Shown here: positions 1 to 5,640 of the stretch, piece by piece | Numbering within the stretch: position 1 is the stretch's first letter | Layout of the letters: every line of letters begins with the position of its first letter | Notes under the pieces: model-generated | What the model saw: the letters and a program-made list of their open reading frames with translations, nothing else | Told to the model about the DNA's origin: nothing | Databases searched by the model: none | Translations under genes and position numbers: made by a program | Origin: Acidimicrobiaceae bacterium | GTDB lineage: Bacteria; Actinomycetota; Acidimicrobiia; Acidimicrobiales; Bog-793 | Assembly: GCA_027459565.1 (NCBI GenBank) | Contig: DAIDIA010000073.1 | Span: forward strand, 1 to 6,453 | Length of the DNA stretch: 6,453 nucleotides | Direction: 5' to 3'

Positions 1-180
1 CGCGGCTCTCCGCGGCGTGGCGTCGTAATGAGCGACAGCTGGGCGAGAGCGATGCGCGACGCTGCGAACGAGCCACCTACCCACCAAGGGCCAAGGAAAG
101 ACCCGACCCGGGGTGGACCCGATCCGCGGCATACAGCGTCATCGCATTATCGCGGCCCCGTACCTCTTGACGCGCATCGG
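1..180. other. Non-coding or undetermined left flank
   Basis: I find no supportable gene here. A plus-strand frame is open from the left edge and continues across the hsp20 gene, but its translation is Arg/Pro/His-rich, has no recognisable motif and is best read as a shadow. Another plus frame ends at a TAA (26-28) after only eight codons, so the tail of a gene entering from the left is possible but cannot be tested. No tRNA-like fold or T-loop was seen. Confidence 0.4.
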
Positions 181-214
181 CCGGGGTGCACATCAGCTGA
201 GATGCGCACCCCGG
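181..214 (-). terminator. Strong hairpin downstream of hsp20
   Basis: The arms CCGGGGTGC (181-189) and GCACCCCGG (206-214) are perfectly complementary over 9 bp. After one A/C mismatch (190/205) the stem continues with CATC (191-194) and GATG (201-204) around a six-base AGCTGA loop. The hairpin begins 14 bases past the hsp20 stop on the minus strand. It has no clear U-tract, which is common for terminators in GC-rich actinobacteria. The symmetry would also let it stop a plus-strand transcript arriving from the left. Confidence 0.75.
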
Positions 215-228
215 CGGAGCAGACCGCG

Positions 229-696
229 TCAGTGCTTCGAAATCGCGATCTTCTTCGGCTCGTGCTCCTCGGACTTGGGAATCGCTACGTGAACCTCAAG
301 GATGCCGTCCTTGTAGTCCGCGCTGATGTCGCTCTCCTTGACACCTCTGGGAAGTGAGATGTCCCGGCTGAACGATCCGTAACGCAGTTCGCGCCGCACG
401 TAACCGCGGTCTTGGGACTTCTCCTCCTCACGCCGCTCTACCTCGATGTGCAACATGTCGTCGATGATCGAGATCTCGACATCCTTCTCCGGGTCGACGC
501 CAGGAACCTCCGCGCGTACGACGAGCGTGTGATCTTCCGTGAACTGCTCCACGCGCATCGGCTCGATGATGTTGTCCGAGAACAGCATCACGGGGCGACG
601 GAGCATGCTGGGCCAGTCGTCGAAGAACCGATCGAAGACGTCAAAGTGGCGGAATGGCGCCTGAGTCTTGGGTGAATCGTGCTTGACAAGTGTCAT
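229..696 (-). CDS. Hsp20 family small heat-shock protein
   Basis: This is an ATP-independent cytoplasmic holdase chaperone that binds unfolding proteins as large oligomers. With the start used here it has 155 residues, a normal bacterial Hsp20 length. A Phe/Asp-rich N-terminal arm (about residues 15-35) precedes the alpha-crystallin domain (about 46-141). That domain carries the 'AEVPG' turn (62-66), 'GSFSRDISLP' (107-116) and the signature A-x5-G-I-L (126-133). The C-terminus holds the I-x-I motif as IAI (150-152), which docks in the neighbouring domain during oligomer assembly. I chose the ATG at 696-694 because GGTGAG and AAAGGA lie just upstream. In-frame alternatives are the GTG at 705 and the ATGs at 708 and 717, of which 717 has no convincing ribosome site. 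The gene stands alone, with a terminator hairpin directly downstream. Family assignment is firm; its client proteins and the exact start are not known. Confidence 0.93.
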   Translation of the reverse strand: MTLVKHDSPKTQAPFRHFDVFDRFFDDWPSMLRRPVMLFSDNIIEPMRVEQFTEDHTLVVRAEVPGVDPEKDVEISIIDDMLHIEVERREEEKSQDRGYVRRELRYGSFSRDISLPRGVKESDISADYKDGILEVHVAIPKSEEHEPKKIAISKH

Positions 697-731
697 AGTG
701 CTCACCATCCTTTCCATCCCAGTGTTGCGCG

Positions 732-761
732 CAAGGTCCGTTCGGACTAGAGGACAAGGTC
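732..761 (-). promoter_or_regulatory. Candidate operator upstream of hsp20
   Basis: CAAGGTC occurs twice in direct orientation, at 732-738 and 755-761 (23-base offset, about two helical turns). Overlapping the first copy is the dyad GTCCG-TT-CGGAC (736-747), whose two-base centre makes it more likely a DNA operator than an RNA hairpin. The site lies 36-65 bases upstream of the chosen hsp20 start, where a repressor or activator would act. It does not match the HspR HAIR or HrcA CIRCE consensus. I found no convincing -35/-10 pair, so the promoter itself is not located. Confidence 0.35.
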
Positions 762-931
762 ACTATTTTTGGATTCGGCGCTCTTTGACGCGGTACCTTG
801 GGCTTGAGGACTCGGAAAAATTTCGCTCTCAGCACGGTCTCGCGCGTCGCGCCCGGTGACCTCTGCGCGCGCGCAATCTCGATTCGCGTCGCGCTGGCGG
901 TCACTCCGACGCGGTGTGACACATCAACGAC

Positions 932-936
932 AGGAG
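932..936 (+). promoter_or_regulatory. Ribosome binding site AGGAG deciding the 943 start
   Basis: AGGAG sits six bases before an in-frame GTG at 943. This is near-ideal Shine-Dalgarno strength and spacing, and the best initiation signal in front of the metal-oxidase frame. The competing in-frame GTG at 1030 has only AAAGG (14-base gap) or GGTCGGG (9-base gap) upstream. Confidence 0.55.
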
Positions 937-942
937 TTCGCG

Positions 943-1674
943 GTGACGCGCGCGGACAGCTACCATCAGTCGCACCAGTACGCGCTGTCGTGTTCTTCGC
1001 GTCCATCAACAAAGGTCGGGTCAAACGCCGTGAATCTGCCAACTGTCGTCGAGCTGCTCGAGTGTGCCATCGGGGAGCATCGACTGCTTGACCACCCCTT
1101 CTATCGCCGGTGGGAGAGTGGCGAGCTCAAACCCGGCGAACTCGCGGGTTACGCCAGCCAGTACCGCCATTTCGAAGAGCACCTTCCAGTCGCCCTCGCG
1201 GCAGTGGCGGAGATGCTTCCGGTGGGTCATGCCCGTGACCTCGTTCTCGCCAATCTCTCTGACGAGATCGACGGACCGGTGTCGCACCTCGAACTCTTCG
1301 ACGGTTTCGCAGCGTCCGTCGGAGCATCCCAGGCGCCGGCGGGGAGGGCGATCACGGCGTTGATCGAGACCTACGACCGGGCGATCTCGGCTGGAGTGGC
1401 TGGCGGTCTCTCGGCGATCGCCGCCTACGAGGTCCAGGCGGGTGATGTGGCGATCACCAAGTCGCGCGGGCTTCGCGACCACTACGGCGTCGACGCGCCA
1501 GGACGGAGTTTCTGGGATGTGCACGCCGAGCGCGAGGACGACCACGCGCGATGGACCGCCGAGGCACTCTCGGAATCGGACGATCGCGACGCCATCTCTC
1601 TGGCTGCGAGGCAGTCCGCGGATGCGTGGTGGTCGTTTCTCGATGAGCGCGAGGAGTTCGCGAGGTCGCTGTAG
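943..1674 (+). CDS. CADD/PqqC/TenA-fold non-heme dimetal oxidase
   Basis: This is a cytoplasmic helical protein of the heme-oxygenase-like diiron oxidase family (CADD, SznF and UndA group). Members use an Fe/Fe or Fe/Mn site and O2 to oxidise a small molecule or their own side chains. Numbering from the GTG at 1030 (214 residues), the visible motifs are HPFYRRW (22-28), E79-x6-H86 (in NLSDE...SHLELF), Y133-E134 (AAYEVQ) and H165-x3-E169-x2-H172. These match the six metal ligands of Chlamydia CADD (E81, H88, E142, H174, D178, H181), with Asp replaced by Glu at the fifth. Y25 and K144 align with CADD Tyr27 and Lys152, which supply the carbon skeleton and amino group in self-sacrificing p-aminobenzoate synthesis. 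I use the GTG at 943 because of its strong ribosome site, giving 243 residues. The 29 extra residues lack family similarity, so a start at 1030 remains plausible. Fold and metal site are well supported; the substrate is not. It is convergent with the monooxygenase gene. Confidence 0.85.
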   Translation: MTRADSYHQSHQYALSCSSRPSTKVGSNAVNLPTVVELLECAIGEHRLLDHPFYRRWESGELKPGELAGYASQYRHFEEHLPVALAAVAEMLPVGHARDLVLANLSDEIDGPVSHLELFDGFAASVGASQAPAGRAITALIETYDRAISAGVAGGLSAIAAYEVQAGDVAITKSRGLRDHYGVDAPGRSFWDVHAEREDDHARWTAEALSESDDRDAISLAARQSADAWWSFLDEREEFARSL

Positions 1675-1700
1675 GAGACGTTGCGCGCCAACCGGCATCT

Positions 1701-1714
1701 CCGGGCTGGCCCGG
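1701..1714 (+). terminator. Hairpin after the metal-oxidase gene
   Basis: CCGGG (1701-1705) and CCCGG (1710-1714) form a GC-only stem around a CTGG loop, beginning 27 bases after the plus-strand stop. The stem is short and has no U-tract, so alone it would be a weak terminator. It is the first of three hairpins between the two convergent genes. Confidence 0.4.
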
Positions 1715-1733
1715 CACATCAGGTCCCTGACCG

Positions 1734-1756
1734 CGATCGCGCGCGACGTGCGATCG
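1734..1756. terminator. Bidirectional hairpin between convergent genes
   Basis: CGATCGC (1734-1740) and GCGATCG (1750-1756) are perfect 7-bp arms around a nine-base loop. The hairpin starts 20 bases past the monooxygenase stop on the minus strand and 59 bases past the oxidase stop on the plus strand. It could therefore end or block transcripts from both sides. No U-tract is present on either strand. Confidence 0.5.
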
Positions 1757-1761
1757 TGCGA

Positions 1762-1779
1762 TGATCGATGTCTCGATCA
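1762..1779 (-). terminator. Stem-loop containing the monooxygenase stop codon
   Basis: TGATCGA (1762-1768) and TCGATCA (1773-1779) pair perfectly over 7 bp around a TGTC loop. On the minus strand the first three bases of the stem are the TGA stop codon of the monooxygenase gene. The structure may protect the mRNA 3' end or contribute to termination together with the hairpin at 1734-1756. It is certain as a sequence dyad but only a guess as to role. Confidence 0.4.
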
Positions 1780-3384
1780 GGCGTTCCCCGTGGCGATCGC
1801 GGCGAGCAGTGCCAGATCGGGCAGGGTCGCCCTGCTACGCCAGACGACGTGAAGGTCCGGGCGCACCAGGATCAGCTGGTAGCCCTCATAGACCATCTCG
1901 AATGCCGTCGACTGCGCGAGGAATGTCGCAAACGGAGCGCCGTAGCGCGAGAAGGCCTCCGCGAATGCCTCCTCAGAGAAGACTGCGTCGCGCGAATGGA
2001 CAAGGGTGTAGCAGCGTCCGAGATGATCCTGGATCGGCGTTCCGTCGTCCAGCCAGATGTGGGGAAGCCGGGCGCCGGGCCAGGTTGTCGGCGTGTATTC
2101 GAAGCTGTCGGGGTCGGGTCCGCCCTCCTCGTCGATGATGAGTGGCGAGTGGCGGTAGCGATAGCCGAGTTCAATTCCGGGAAGCTCGTTGCTCCATCGC
2201 TGCTCGCGTTCGGCAATCTCGACAAGGTGCTCCCGGGTCGCCCTTCCCTCGGGGGTGTCGTCGGCGATGTTCGGTCTCCACGCGTCGCGCCAGGCCCTTC
2301 TCCCGACTGCGGCGCGTCGCGATGCCGCGACGTTGCGAACTCCGATCGGCTGGCGTTCGCAATTGTACGAATTGAGTAATCCCGCTCCTCCCCAGCCATT
2401 GAGCGTGCCCGCGAGCTTCCAGGCGAGGTCGACGGCATCGCCGGCACCGGTGTTCATTCCCAGCCCGCCGGTGGGGATGACGAGATGGGCAGAGTCGCCC
2501 GCGAGGAAGACGCGGTCCGCGTCGTATCGGTCGGCAACCATCAGACGCTGCGTCCATCTTCCGATGTACAGCGTCTTGTACTTGATCGGCATACCGGCGA
2601 TCTTCTCGAAGAGGATCGGCATCTCCTCGTCGGTTCGAACGGATGCGTGGAGGGAGAAGTGCTTCGTATCATCCTGCACGATCATGAACGCGTGCTGACC
2701 ATCCGCGATGTGATAGTGCCTGCCCTTGCCGATGGGAATCCGCTCGAAGAGGTCCTCGCAGTAGAAGAGGGCCTGACGCAGCTCGAGCAGGGACTCGCCG
2801 CGCAACTCGATGCCGAGCTGCTGGCGAACGGTACTGGCGCCACCGTCGCACCCGGCGAGATAGTCCGCCGAGAGGGTCACGGTATCGGAGCCATCGACGG
2901 TCACGGTCGCCACGACCCCCGAGTCATCCTGGGTGAATTCGAGCAGTTCGTGGCCGAAGAGAACCGTGACACCAGCAAGCTCGATGGCGACGTCGCGTAG
3001 CAGCGGTTCGAGGGTGTACTGCGAGATCAGCTGGTAGGGCTCGAGCGGAAGAGAGCCGTCGTTGATGGACCGCCCCGCTCTCTTGAGTTCGTTGACCGAG
3101 GGATAGGGGTGATGGAGCAATGGCTCGTTGACGACATTCTCGAGGCAGATGAACACATCCATCGGGAGGTCGTTGTCGAGACCTGCGGCGCGGATTCGAT
3201 CGGCGATCCCGGCCCGCCGGAAGTTCTCCATCGTGCGCGCATTGGAGCGCTCCATCTTCGGAAGCTTTCCAAGCTCAGGACGTCTGTCGATCACGATGCA
3301 CGAGACGCCCTGTTGACCGAGTTCGATTGCGAGCGTGAGGCCGACCGGTCCTGCGCCGACGATGAGGACCTGGGTATCGTTCAT
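1777..3384 (-). CDS. PheA/TfdB-type FAD-dependent monooxygenase
   Basis: This is a single-component class A flavoprotein hydroxylase. The family uses NAD(P)H and O2 to hydroxylate aromatic or polyketide-like rings through a flavin hydroperoxide, in the cytosol. Numbering from the upstream ATG at 3390 (537 residues), the N-terminus has the Rossmann motif G12-x-G14-x2-G17 and the ribose-binding D35. The 'CDGGAST' DG motif follows at 181-187. 'FLAGDSAHLVIPTGGLGMNTGAGDA', with G298-D299, contacts the FAD pyrophosphate. A C-terminal region (about 400-537) ending in 'LVRPDLHVVWR' resembles the thioredoxin-like tail of phenol hydroxylase and MhpA relatives. I prefer the ATG at 3384-3382: GGACGG then lies six bases upstream, and the protein starts MNDTQVLIVGAGP, typical of the family. 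The ATG at 3390 abuts that site. The gene is intact, and the same-strand MFS gene ends 171 bases upstream. The substrate cannot be told from sequence; an aromatic compound is the usual choice. Confidence 0.92.
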   Translation of the reverse strand: MNDTQVLIVGAGPVGLTLAIELGQQGVSCIVIDRRPELGKLPKMERSNARTMENFRRAGIADRIRAAGLDNDLPMDVFICLENVVNEPLLHHPYPSVNELKRAGRSINDGSLPLEPYQLISQYTLEPLLRDVAIELAGVTVLFGHELLEFTQDDSGVVATVTVDGSDTVTLSADYLAGCDGGASTVRQQLGIELRGESLLELRQALFYCEDLFERIPIGKGRHYHIADGQHAFMIVQDDTKHFSLHASVRTDEEMPILFEKIAGMPIKYKTLYIGRWTQRLMVADRYDADRVFLAGDSAHLVIPTGGLGMNTGAGDAVDLAWKLAGTLNGWGGAGLLNSYNCERQPIGVRNVAASRRAAVGRRAWRDAWRPNIADDTPEGRATREHLVEIAEREQRWSNELPGIELGYRYRHSPLIIDEEGGPDPDSFEYTPTTWPGARLPHIWLDDGTPIQDHLGRCYTLVHSRDAVFSEEAFAEAFSRYGAPFATFLAQSTAFEMVYEGYQLILVRPDLHVVWRSRATLPDLALLAAIATGNA

Positions 3385-3447
3385 GCGCATCCGTCCGCGG
3401 AATACGTGTCATCTGGGCCACAGGTCATCGGGGGTGATGCAGACGGG

Positions 3448-3463
3448 GCAGTTGCAGCAGTTG
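3448..3463 (-). repeat. Tandem 7-mer upstream of the monooxygenase
   Basis: GCAGTTG is repeated at 3448-3454 and 3457-3463 with two bases between, so the copies are nine bases apart. The pair lies about 64-80 bases upstream of the monooxygenase start, in the 171-base gap after the MFS gene. It could be a regulator site or chance. No clear -35/-10 pair was found near it. Confidence 0.3.
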
Positions 3464-3532
3464 TCACGTAGAGCAAGTTACTCGGTATTCGCTCTCCATC
3501 GTCTGGGCGCGAGGCGATCGTCGTTCGCGGAT

Positions 3533-3549
3533 GGCGCCCGAGGGGTGCC
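3533..3549 (-). terminator. Possible hairpin after the MFS gene
   Basis: GGCGCCC (3533-3539) and GGGTGCC (3543-3549) face each other across a GAG loop, beginning six bases past the MFS stop codon. In plus-strand RNA the stem is complete with one G-U pair, but in minus-strand RNA the same position is an A/C mismatch. It would thus be a weaker terminator for the MFS transcript, and read-through into the monooxygenase gene is plausible. Confidence 0.3.
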
Positions 3550-3555
3550 CGATAT

Positions 3556-4824
3556 CTAGGTGTTGATCGCGCGCGTCGATTCGGGGGTCTTTTGGATCTC
3601 GTCCTCGGGCCGGTGGCGCAGGAACATCCAGAGATAGAGAAAGCCGTTGAGGAATTGCAGGCTTGCAGAGACGAGGAAGGGCGCGATCAGCCCCGAGGTC
3701 TCGATCAGCCATCCGGCGAAGGGCGACATCGATGCCTGGGTAACCTCTGACGGCAGGTTCGAGATGGCGACCACCGCCCCGCGTTCGTTCGGGTCCGCCA
3801 TCGCAACGACGTAGGACTGGCGCAGCGCGATTCCGACGCGTTGTCCGACGACGTAGATGATGTAGAAGAGACCCGCGAGCAAGAAGTGATGCGCATAGAC
3901 CATCGCGAAAAAGAGCGCCGACTGTCCCATGCGGAGCCAGAAGACCGTCCATACACTTCCGTAGCGGCGCGCGACTGCGCCGGCCCCGAGCGACGAGATT
4001 CCCGCGACGATGTTGGCGACCGCGAAGAGTCGACCGATCTCGCCGGGACCGACGGCGTACATCTTGAAGAACCAGTAGGAGATGAACGGGGCGTAGATCC
4101 CAATCGCGAGACCCGTGACGCCGTTGGAGATGATGAAACGCCGAAGGATCGCGGCAGATCGCACCGGCATGATCTGTCGCCTGATCGGTGGGTGGACCCG
4201 CGGCTCCTCGGAGATCCGTGCCACCGCGAGCGCGGCCATCACCGAGAGGAGTGTGGAGATCAAGAAGAACGGTCGGACGACGCCAAGCGCGGAGGATGCG
4301 TGGAGGTGCCTTGCCGACATGGAACCGACGATCGCATTTCCCACGACGCTTCCGAGCGAGGAGGCGAAGGTGAGGCGCGCGAACAGCTGGTTCCGTCTCG
4401 TCGGCTCGGACATGCCCATTACGTACGCCGCCTCAGCGGGTTGATAGAAGGTGACCGACCCGGCACCGGCACCAAAACCGCGCCCGAATGAACTCAGGGG
4501 AATGACGATGAAGAGCACGACCGGGTTCGTCGTGAACGCGAGGATGACTCCCGCCACTGCGACGACGAGTGGGATTCCTACGAGGAAGGGCTTGCGGCCA
4601 ACGCGGTCCGAGGCAACTCCGACCGCGGTGGAAAGGATCGCCGAAGCGCTGGTGACGGCCAGGAAGAGCATGCCGAGTTTGAACGCGCTGAAGCCGAGTA
4701 CGGTGAGATAGATCGGGATGATCACTGCCCCAAGGGCCTGGCAGGCGCTGAGAAAACAGCGCGCGAGGAAGATGCCGGACATGTTTTGGTCGAGGGATCG
4801 CCGACTCACCAGGGCGTCCAGCAC
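3556..4824 (-). CDS. Major facilitator superfamily transporter
   Basis: This is an inner-membrane secondary transporter of about 12 helices in 422 residues, the usual MFS size. Hydrophobic segments alternate regularly. The loop after the second helix carries the MFS signature GVASDRVGRKP (about residues 69-79, motif A, D73-R74-x-G76-R77-K78). A Gly-rich fourth helix region (GRGFGAGAG, about 113-121) follows. A basic central loop (about 203-230, SEEPRVHPPIRRQ...) separates the two six-helix halves. The second half has the related cytoplasmic segment 'ADPNERGAVVAISNLPSE'. Drug or metabolite efflux, or uptake of the substrate of the downstream monooxygenase, are both possible; the sequence does not decide. 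The start used is GTG at 4824 with a weak AGG eight bases upstream; the in-frame GTG at 4809 is an alternative. It lies upstream of and on the same strand as the monooxygenase gene, 171 bases apart, so co-transcription is possible but not shown. Confidence 0.9.
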   Translation of the reverse strand: MLDALVSRRSLDQNMSGIFLARCFLSACQALGAVIIPIYLTVLGFSAFKLGMLFLAVTSASAILSTAVGVASDRVGRKPFLVGIPLVVAVAGVILAFTTNPVVLFIVIPLSSFGRGFGAGAGSVTFYQPAEAAYVMGMSEPTRRNQLFARLTFASSLGSVVGNAIVGSMSARHLHASSALGVVRPFFLISTLLSVMAALAVARISEEPRVHPPIRRQIMPVRSAAILRRFIISNGVTGLAIGIYAPFISYWFFKMYAVGPGEIGRLFAVANIVAGISSLGAGAVARRYGSVWTVFWLRMGQSALFFAMVYAHHFLLAGLFYIIYVVGQRVGIALRQSYVVAMADPNERGAVVAISNLPSEVTQASMSPFAGWLIETSGLIAPFLVSASLQFLNGFLYLWMFLRHRPEDEIQKTPESTRAINT

Positions 4825-4859
4825 GCGACGAGCCTAATTGGCGCACGAGAGATGAGACA

Positions 4860-4905
4860 ACAACGGAGATGCCGGGGTTCGCGACCCGAGGTGCGCCTCC
4901 GTTGT
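4860..4905 (-). promoter_or_regulatory. Long inverted repeat in the MFS leader
   Basis: ACAACGGAG (4860-4868) and CTCCGTTGT (4897-4905) are perfect 9-bp inverted arms 28 bases apart. The left side carries a CAA duplication (GACAACAACGGAG), so GTTGTC (4901-4906) can pair instead with GACAAC (4856-4861). A smaller GGGT/ACCC stem can form inside the loop. The left arm lies 35 bases upstream of the MFS GTG. A dimeric-repressor operator or an RNA leader fold would both fit, and it is too far from the regulator's stop to be its obvious terminator. A perfect 10-bp palindrome GGAGATCTCC follows at 4916-4925. Function is unproven. Confidence 0.4.
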
Positions 4906-5009
4906 CTTATCGCGTGGAGATCTCCGATGAGCGCACGACCGAGCTGGTGCCACTCGTGACCCAACCGTGCATGCGCGACGCAAACCGCGCGAACGCGCAA
5001 CCTCAGTCT

Positions 5010-5028
5010 CAAGGACGCGCTGTCCTTG
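5010..5028 (-). terminator. Terminator hairpin after the Lrp/AsnC gene
   Basis: CAAGGAC (5010-5016) and GTCCTTG (5022-5028) pair perfectly over 7 bp around a five-base GCGCT loop. It begins 42 bases past the stop of the Lrp-type gene on the minus strand. There is no U-tract after it. It likely separates that gene from the MFS gene 246 bases further along. Confidence 0.55.
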
Positions 5029-5070
5029 CCTCCGGAATCGTCTCGAGGGGGCCGCCGGTATCGCGCGCGC

Positions 5071-5535
5071 TCACCATTCCGTTTGGGACCGGATCGAGGA
5101 GCCGAGAACCATCATCGTCTTCGTTCCCGTGATCTTGCCGCTGTTGCGCAGCCGGTCGATGACCCGCTTGAGATCTTGCACATCCTGAACGCGAATCCAG
5201 GCGAGCGCGTCGGGGTCGCCCGCGACCGTGAAGAGCGCGCGGATCTCGGGAACATCGGAGGCAATCGACTCGATGTCGTCGACCCTGGTGCTTCCCGCGA
5301 AGCGCAGTTCGGCGAAGGCCTCGAGGGGGCGGCCGAGCTTGCCGTCGTCGATCACCGTGGTGTAGCCACGGATGACGCCGTGCGCCTCCAGCCGATCGAT
5401 CCGCCGCTTTACCGCCGGGGCCGAGAGTCCGACCTGGTCACCGATATCGCCGTAGGTGCGACGGGCGTTCAAACGTAGGAGTTCGAGGATCTCGCGATCG
5501 GTTCCGTCCACCGGGCTGAGGTCGATATTGGACAC
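5071..5535 (-). CDS. Lrp/AsnC family transcriptional regulator
   Basis: This is a feast/famine DNA-binding regulator of 154 residues, standard for the family. The N-terminus opens with 'DGTDREILELLRLNARRTYGDIG' and holds a helix-turn-helix at about residues 27-50. The recognition helix is SAPAVKRRIDRLE (38-50), followed by the usual 'HGVIRGYTTVID' linker. The C-terminal RAM domain (about 70-145, including 'VPEIRALFTVAGDPDALAWIRV') is the ligand-binding and oligomerisation half; family ligands are typically amino acids. The start is a GTG at 5535, preceded by GGAGG at a rather long 16-base gap; an ATT one codon upstream would also be in frame. It is divergent from the E1 gene across a 105-base AT-rich spacer with operator-like repeats, so it probably autoregulates and controls that neighbour. 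Whether it also governs the MFS and monooxygenase genes downstream is unknown. Confidence 0.93.
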   Translation of the reverse strand: MSNIDLSPVDGTDREILELLRLNARRTYGDIGDQVGLSAPAVKRRIDRLEAHGVIRGYTTVIDDGKLGRPLEAFAELRFAGSTRVDDIESIASDVPEIRALFTVAGDPDALAWIRVQDVQDLKRVIDRLRNSGKITGTKTMMVLGSSIRSQTEW

Positions 5536-5551
5536 AATGAATGCTCACTTT

Positions 5552-5556
5552 CCTCC
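5552..5556 (-). promoter_or_regulatory. Ribosome binding site of the Lrp/AsnC gene
   Basis: GGAGG on the minus strand (CCTCC at 5552-5556) is a strong Shine-Dalgarno core, but it is 16 bases from the GTG at 5535, longer than usual. A closer GTG (about three bases after GGAGGA) is out of frame with the regulator and gives only a short featureless peptide. The 5535 start is therefore kept, with that reservation. Confidence 0.5.
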
Positions 5557-5569
5557 GATTGAAATAGTG

Positions 5570-5614
5570 AAATCTTGTGATTTATCTCGATATCTTGACA
5601 GATTTATTTGTCTG
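5570..5614. promoter_or_regulatory. Operator-like repeats between Lrp/AsnC and E1 genes
   Basis: In an AT-rich spacer, AAATC (5570-5574) and GATTT (5579-5583) form a dyad around TTGT. A second site, CAG-N10-CTG (5599-5614), has an AT-only stretch in its centre and resembles the E. coli Lrp consensus YAG-N9-CTR with one extra base; it overlaps the near-palindrome at 5597-5612. ATCTTG recurs at 5572 and 5592, and GATTTAT at 5579 and 5601, offsets of 20 and 22 bases, so both sites fall on the same face of the helix. This arrangement is typical of Lrp-family multi-site operators and probably binds the adjacent regulator. Confidence 0.55.
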
Positions 5615-5634
5615 CCGTCATCAAGACCTACATT
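5608..5634 (+). promoter_or_regulatory. Candidate leaderless promoter of the E1 gene
   Basis: TACATT (5629-5634) fits the actinobacterial -10 pattern TAnnnT and ends six bases before the GTG at 5641, where transcription could start on the first base of the gene. TTGTCT (5608-5613), 15 bases upstream, is a partial -35. The GTG has no Shine-Dalgarno sequence, which also points to a leaderless mRNA. A better -35 hexamer, TTGACA (5595-5600), has no matching -10 at 16-18 bases. The candidate -35 overlaps the Lrp-like site. Confidence 0.4.
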
Positions 5635-5640
5635 TTCGAC

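Noticed and set aside
28..357. 109-codon plus-strand frame overlapping the hsp20 3' end
   Set aside because: It passes through the strong hairpin at 181-214 and reads the hsp20 gene antisense; the first half resembles no family.
797..816. Possible HspR HAIR element (CTTGGGC and ACTCGGA)
   Set aside because: Only five and four of seven positions match the half-sites and the spacer is six, not seven; too weak, and about 100 bases from the hsp20 start.
641..1042. 133-codon minus-strand frame across the hsp20/oxidase spacer
   Set aside because: Low-complexity composition, no ribosome site, and it overlaps the start regions of two real genes.
1021..1719. 232-codon minus-strand frame opposite the metal oxidase
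   Set aside because: The plus strand carries all six metal ligands in a family-length protein; the antisense translation is Arg-rich with no motif.
4869..5132. Plus-strand frame in the spacer between the MFS and Lrp genes
   Set aside because: Starts inside an inverted-repeat arm, has no ribosome site and runs into the Lrp gene antisense; no recognisable domain.
5595..5600. Perfect -35 hexamer TTGACA before the E1 gene
   Set aside because: No acceptable -10 occurs 16-18 bases downstream; the hexamer is better explained as part of the near-palindromic Lrp-like site.
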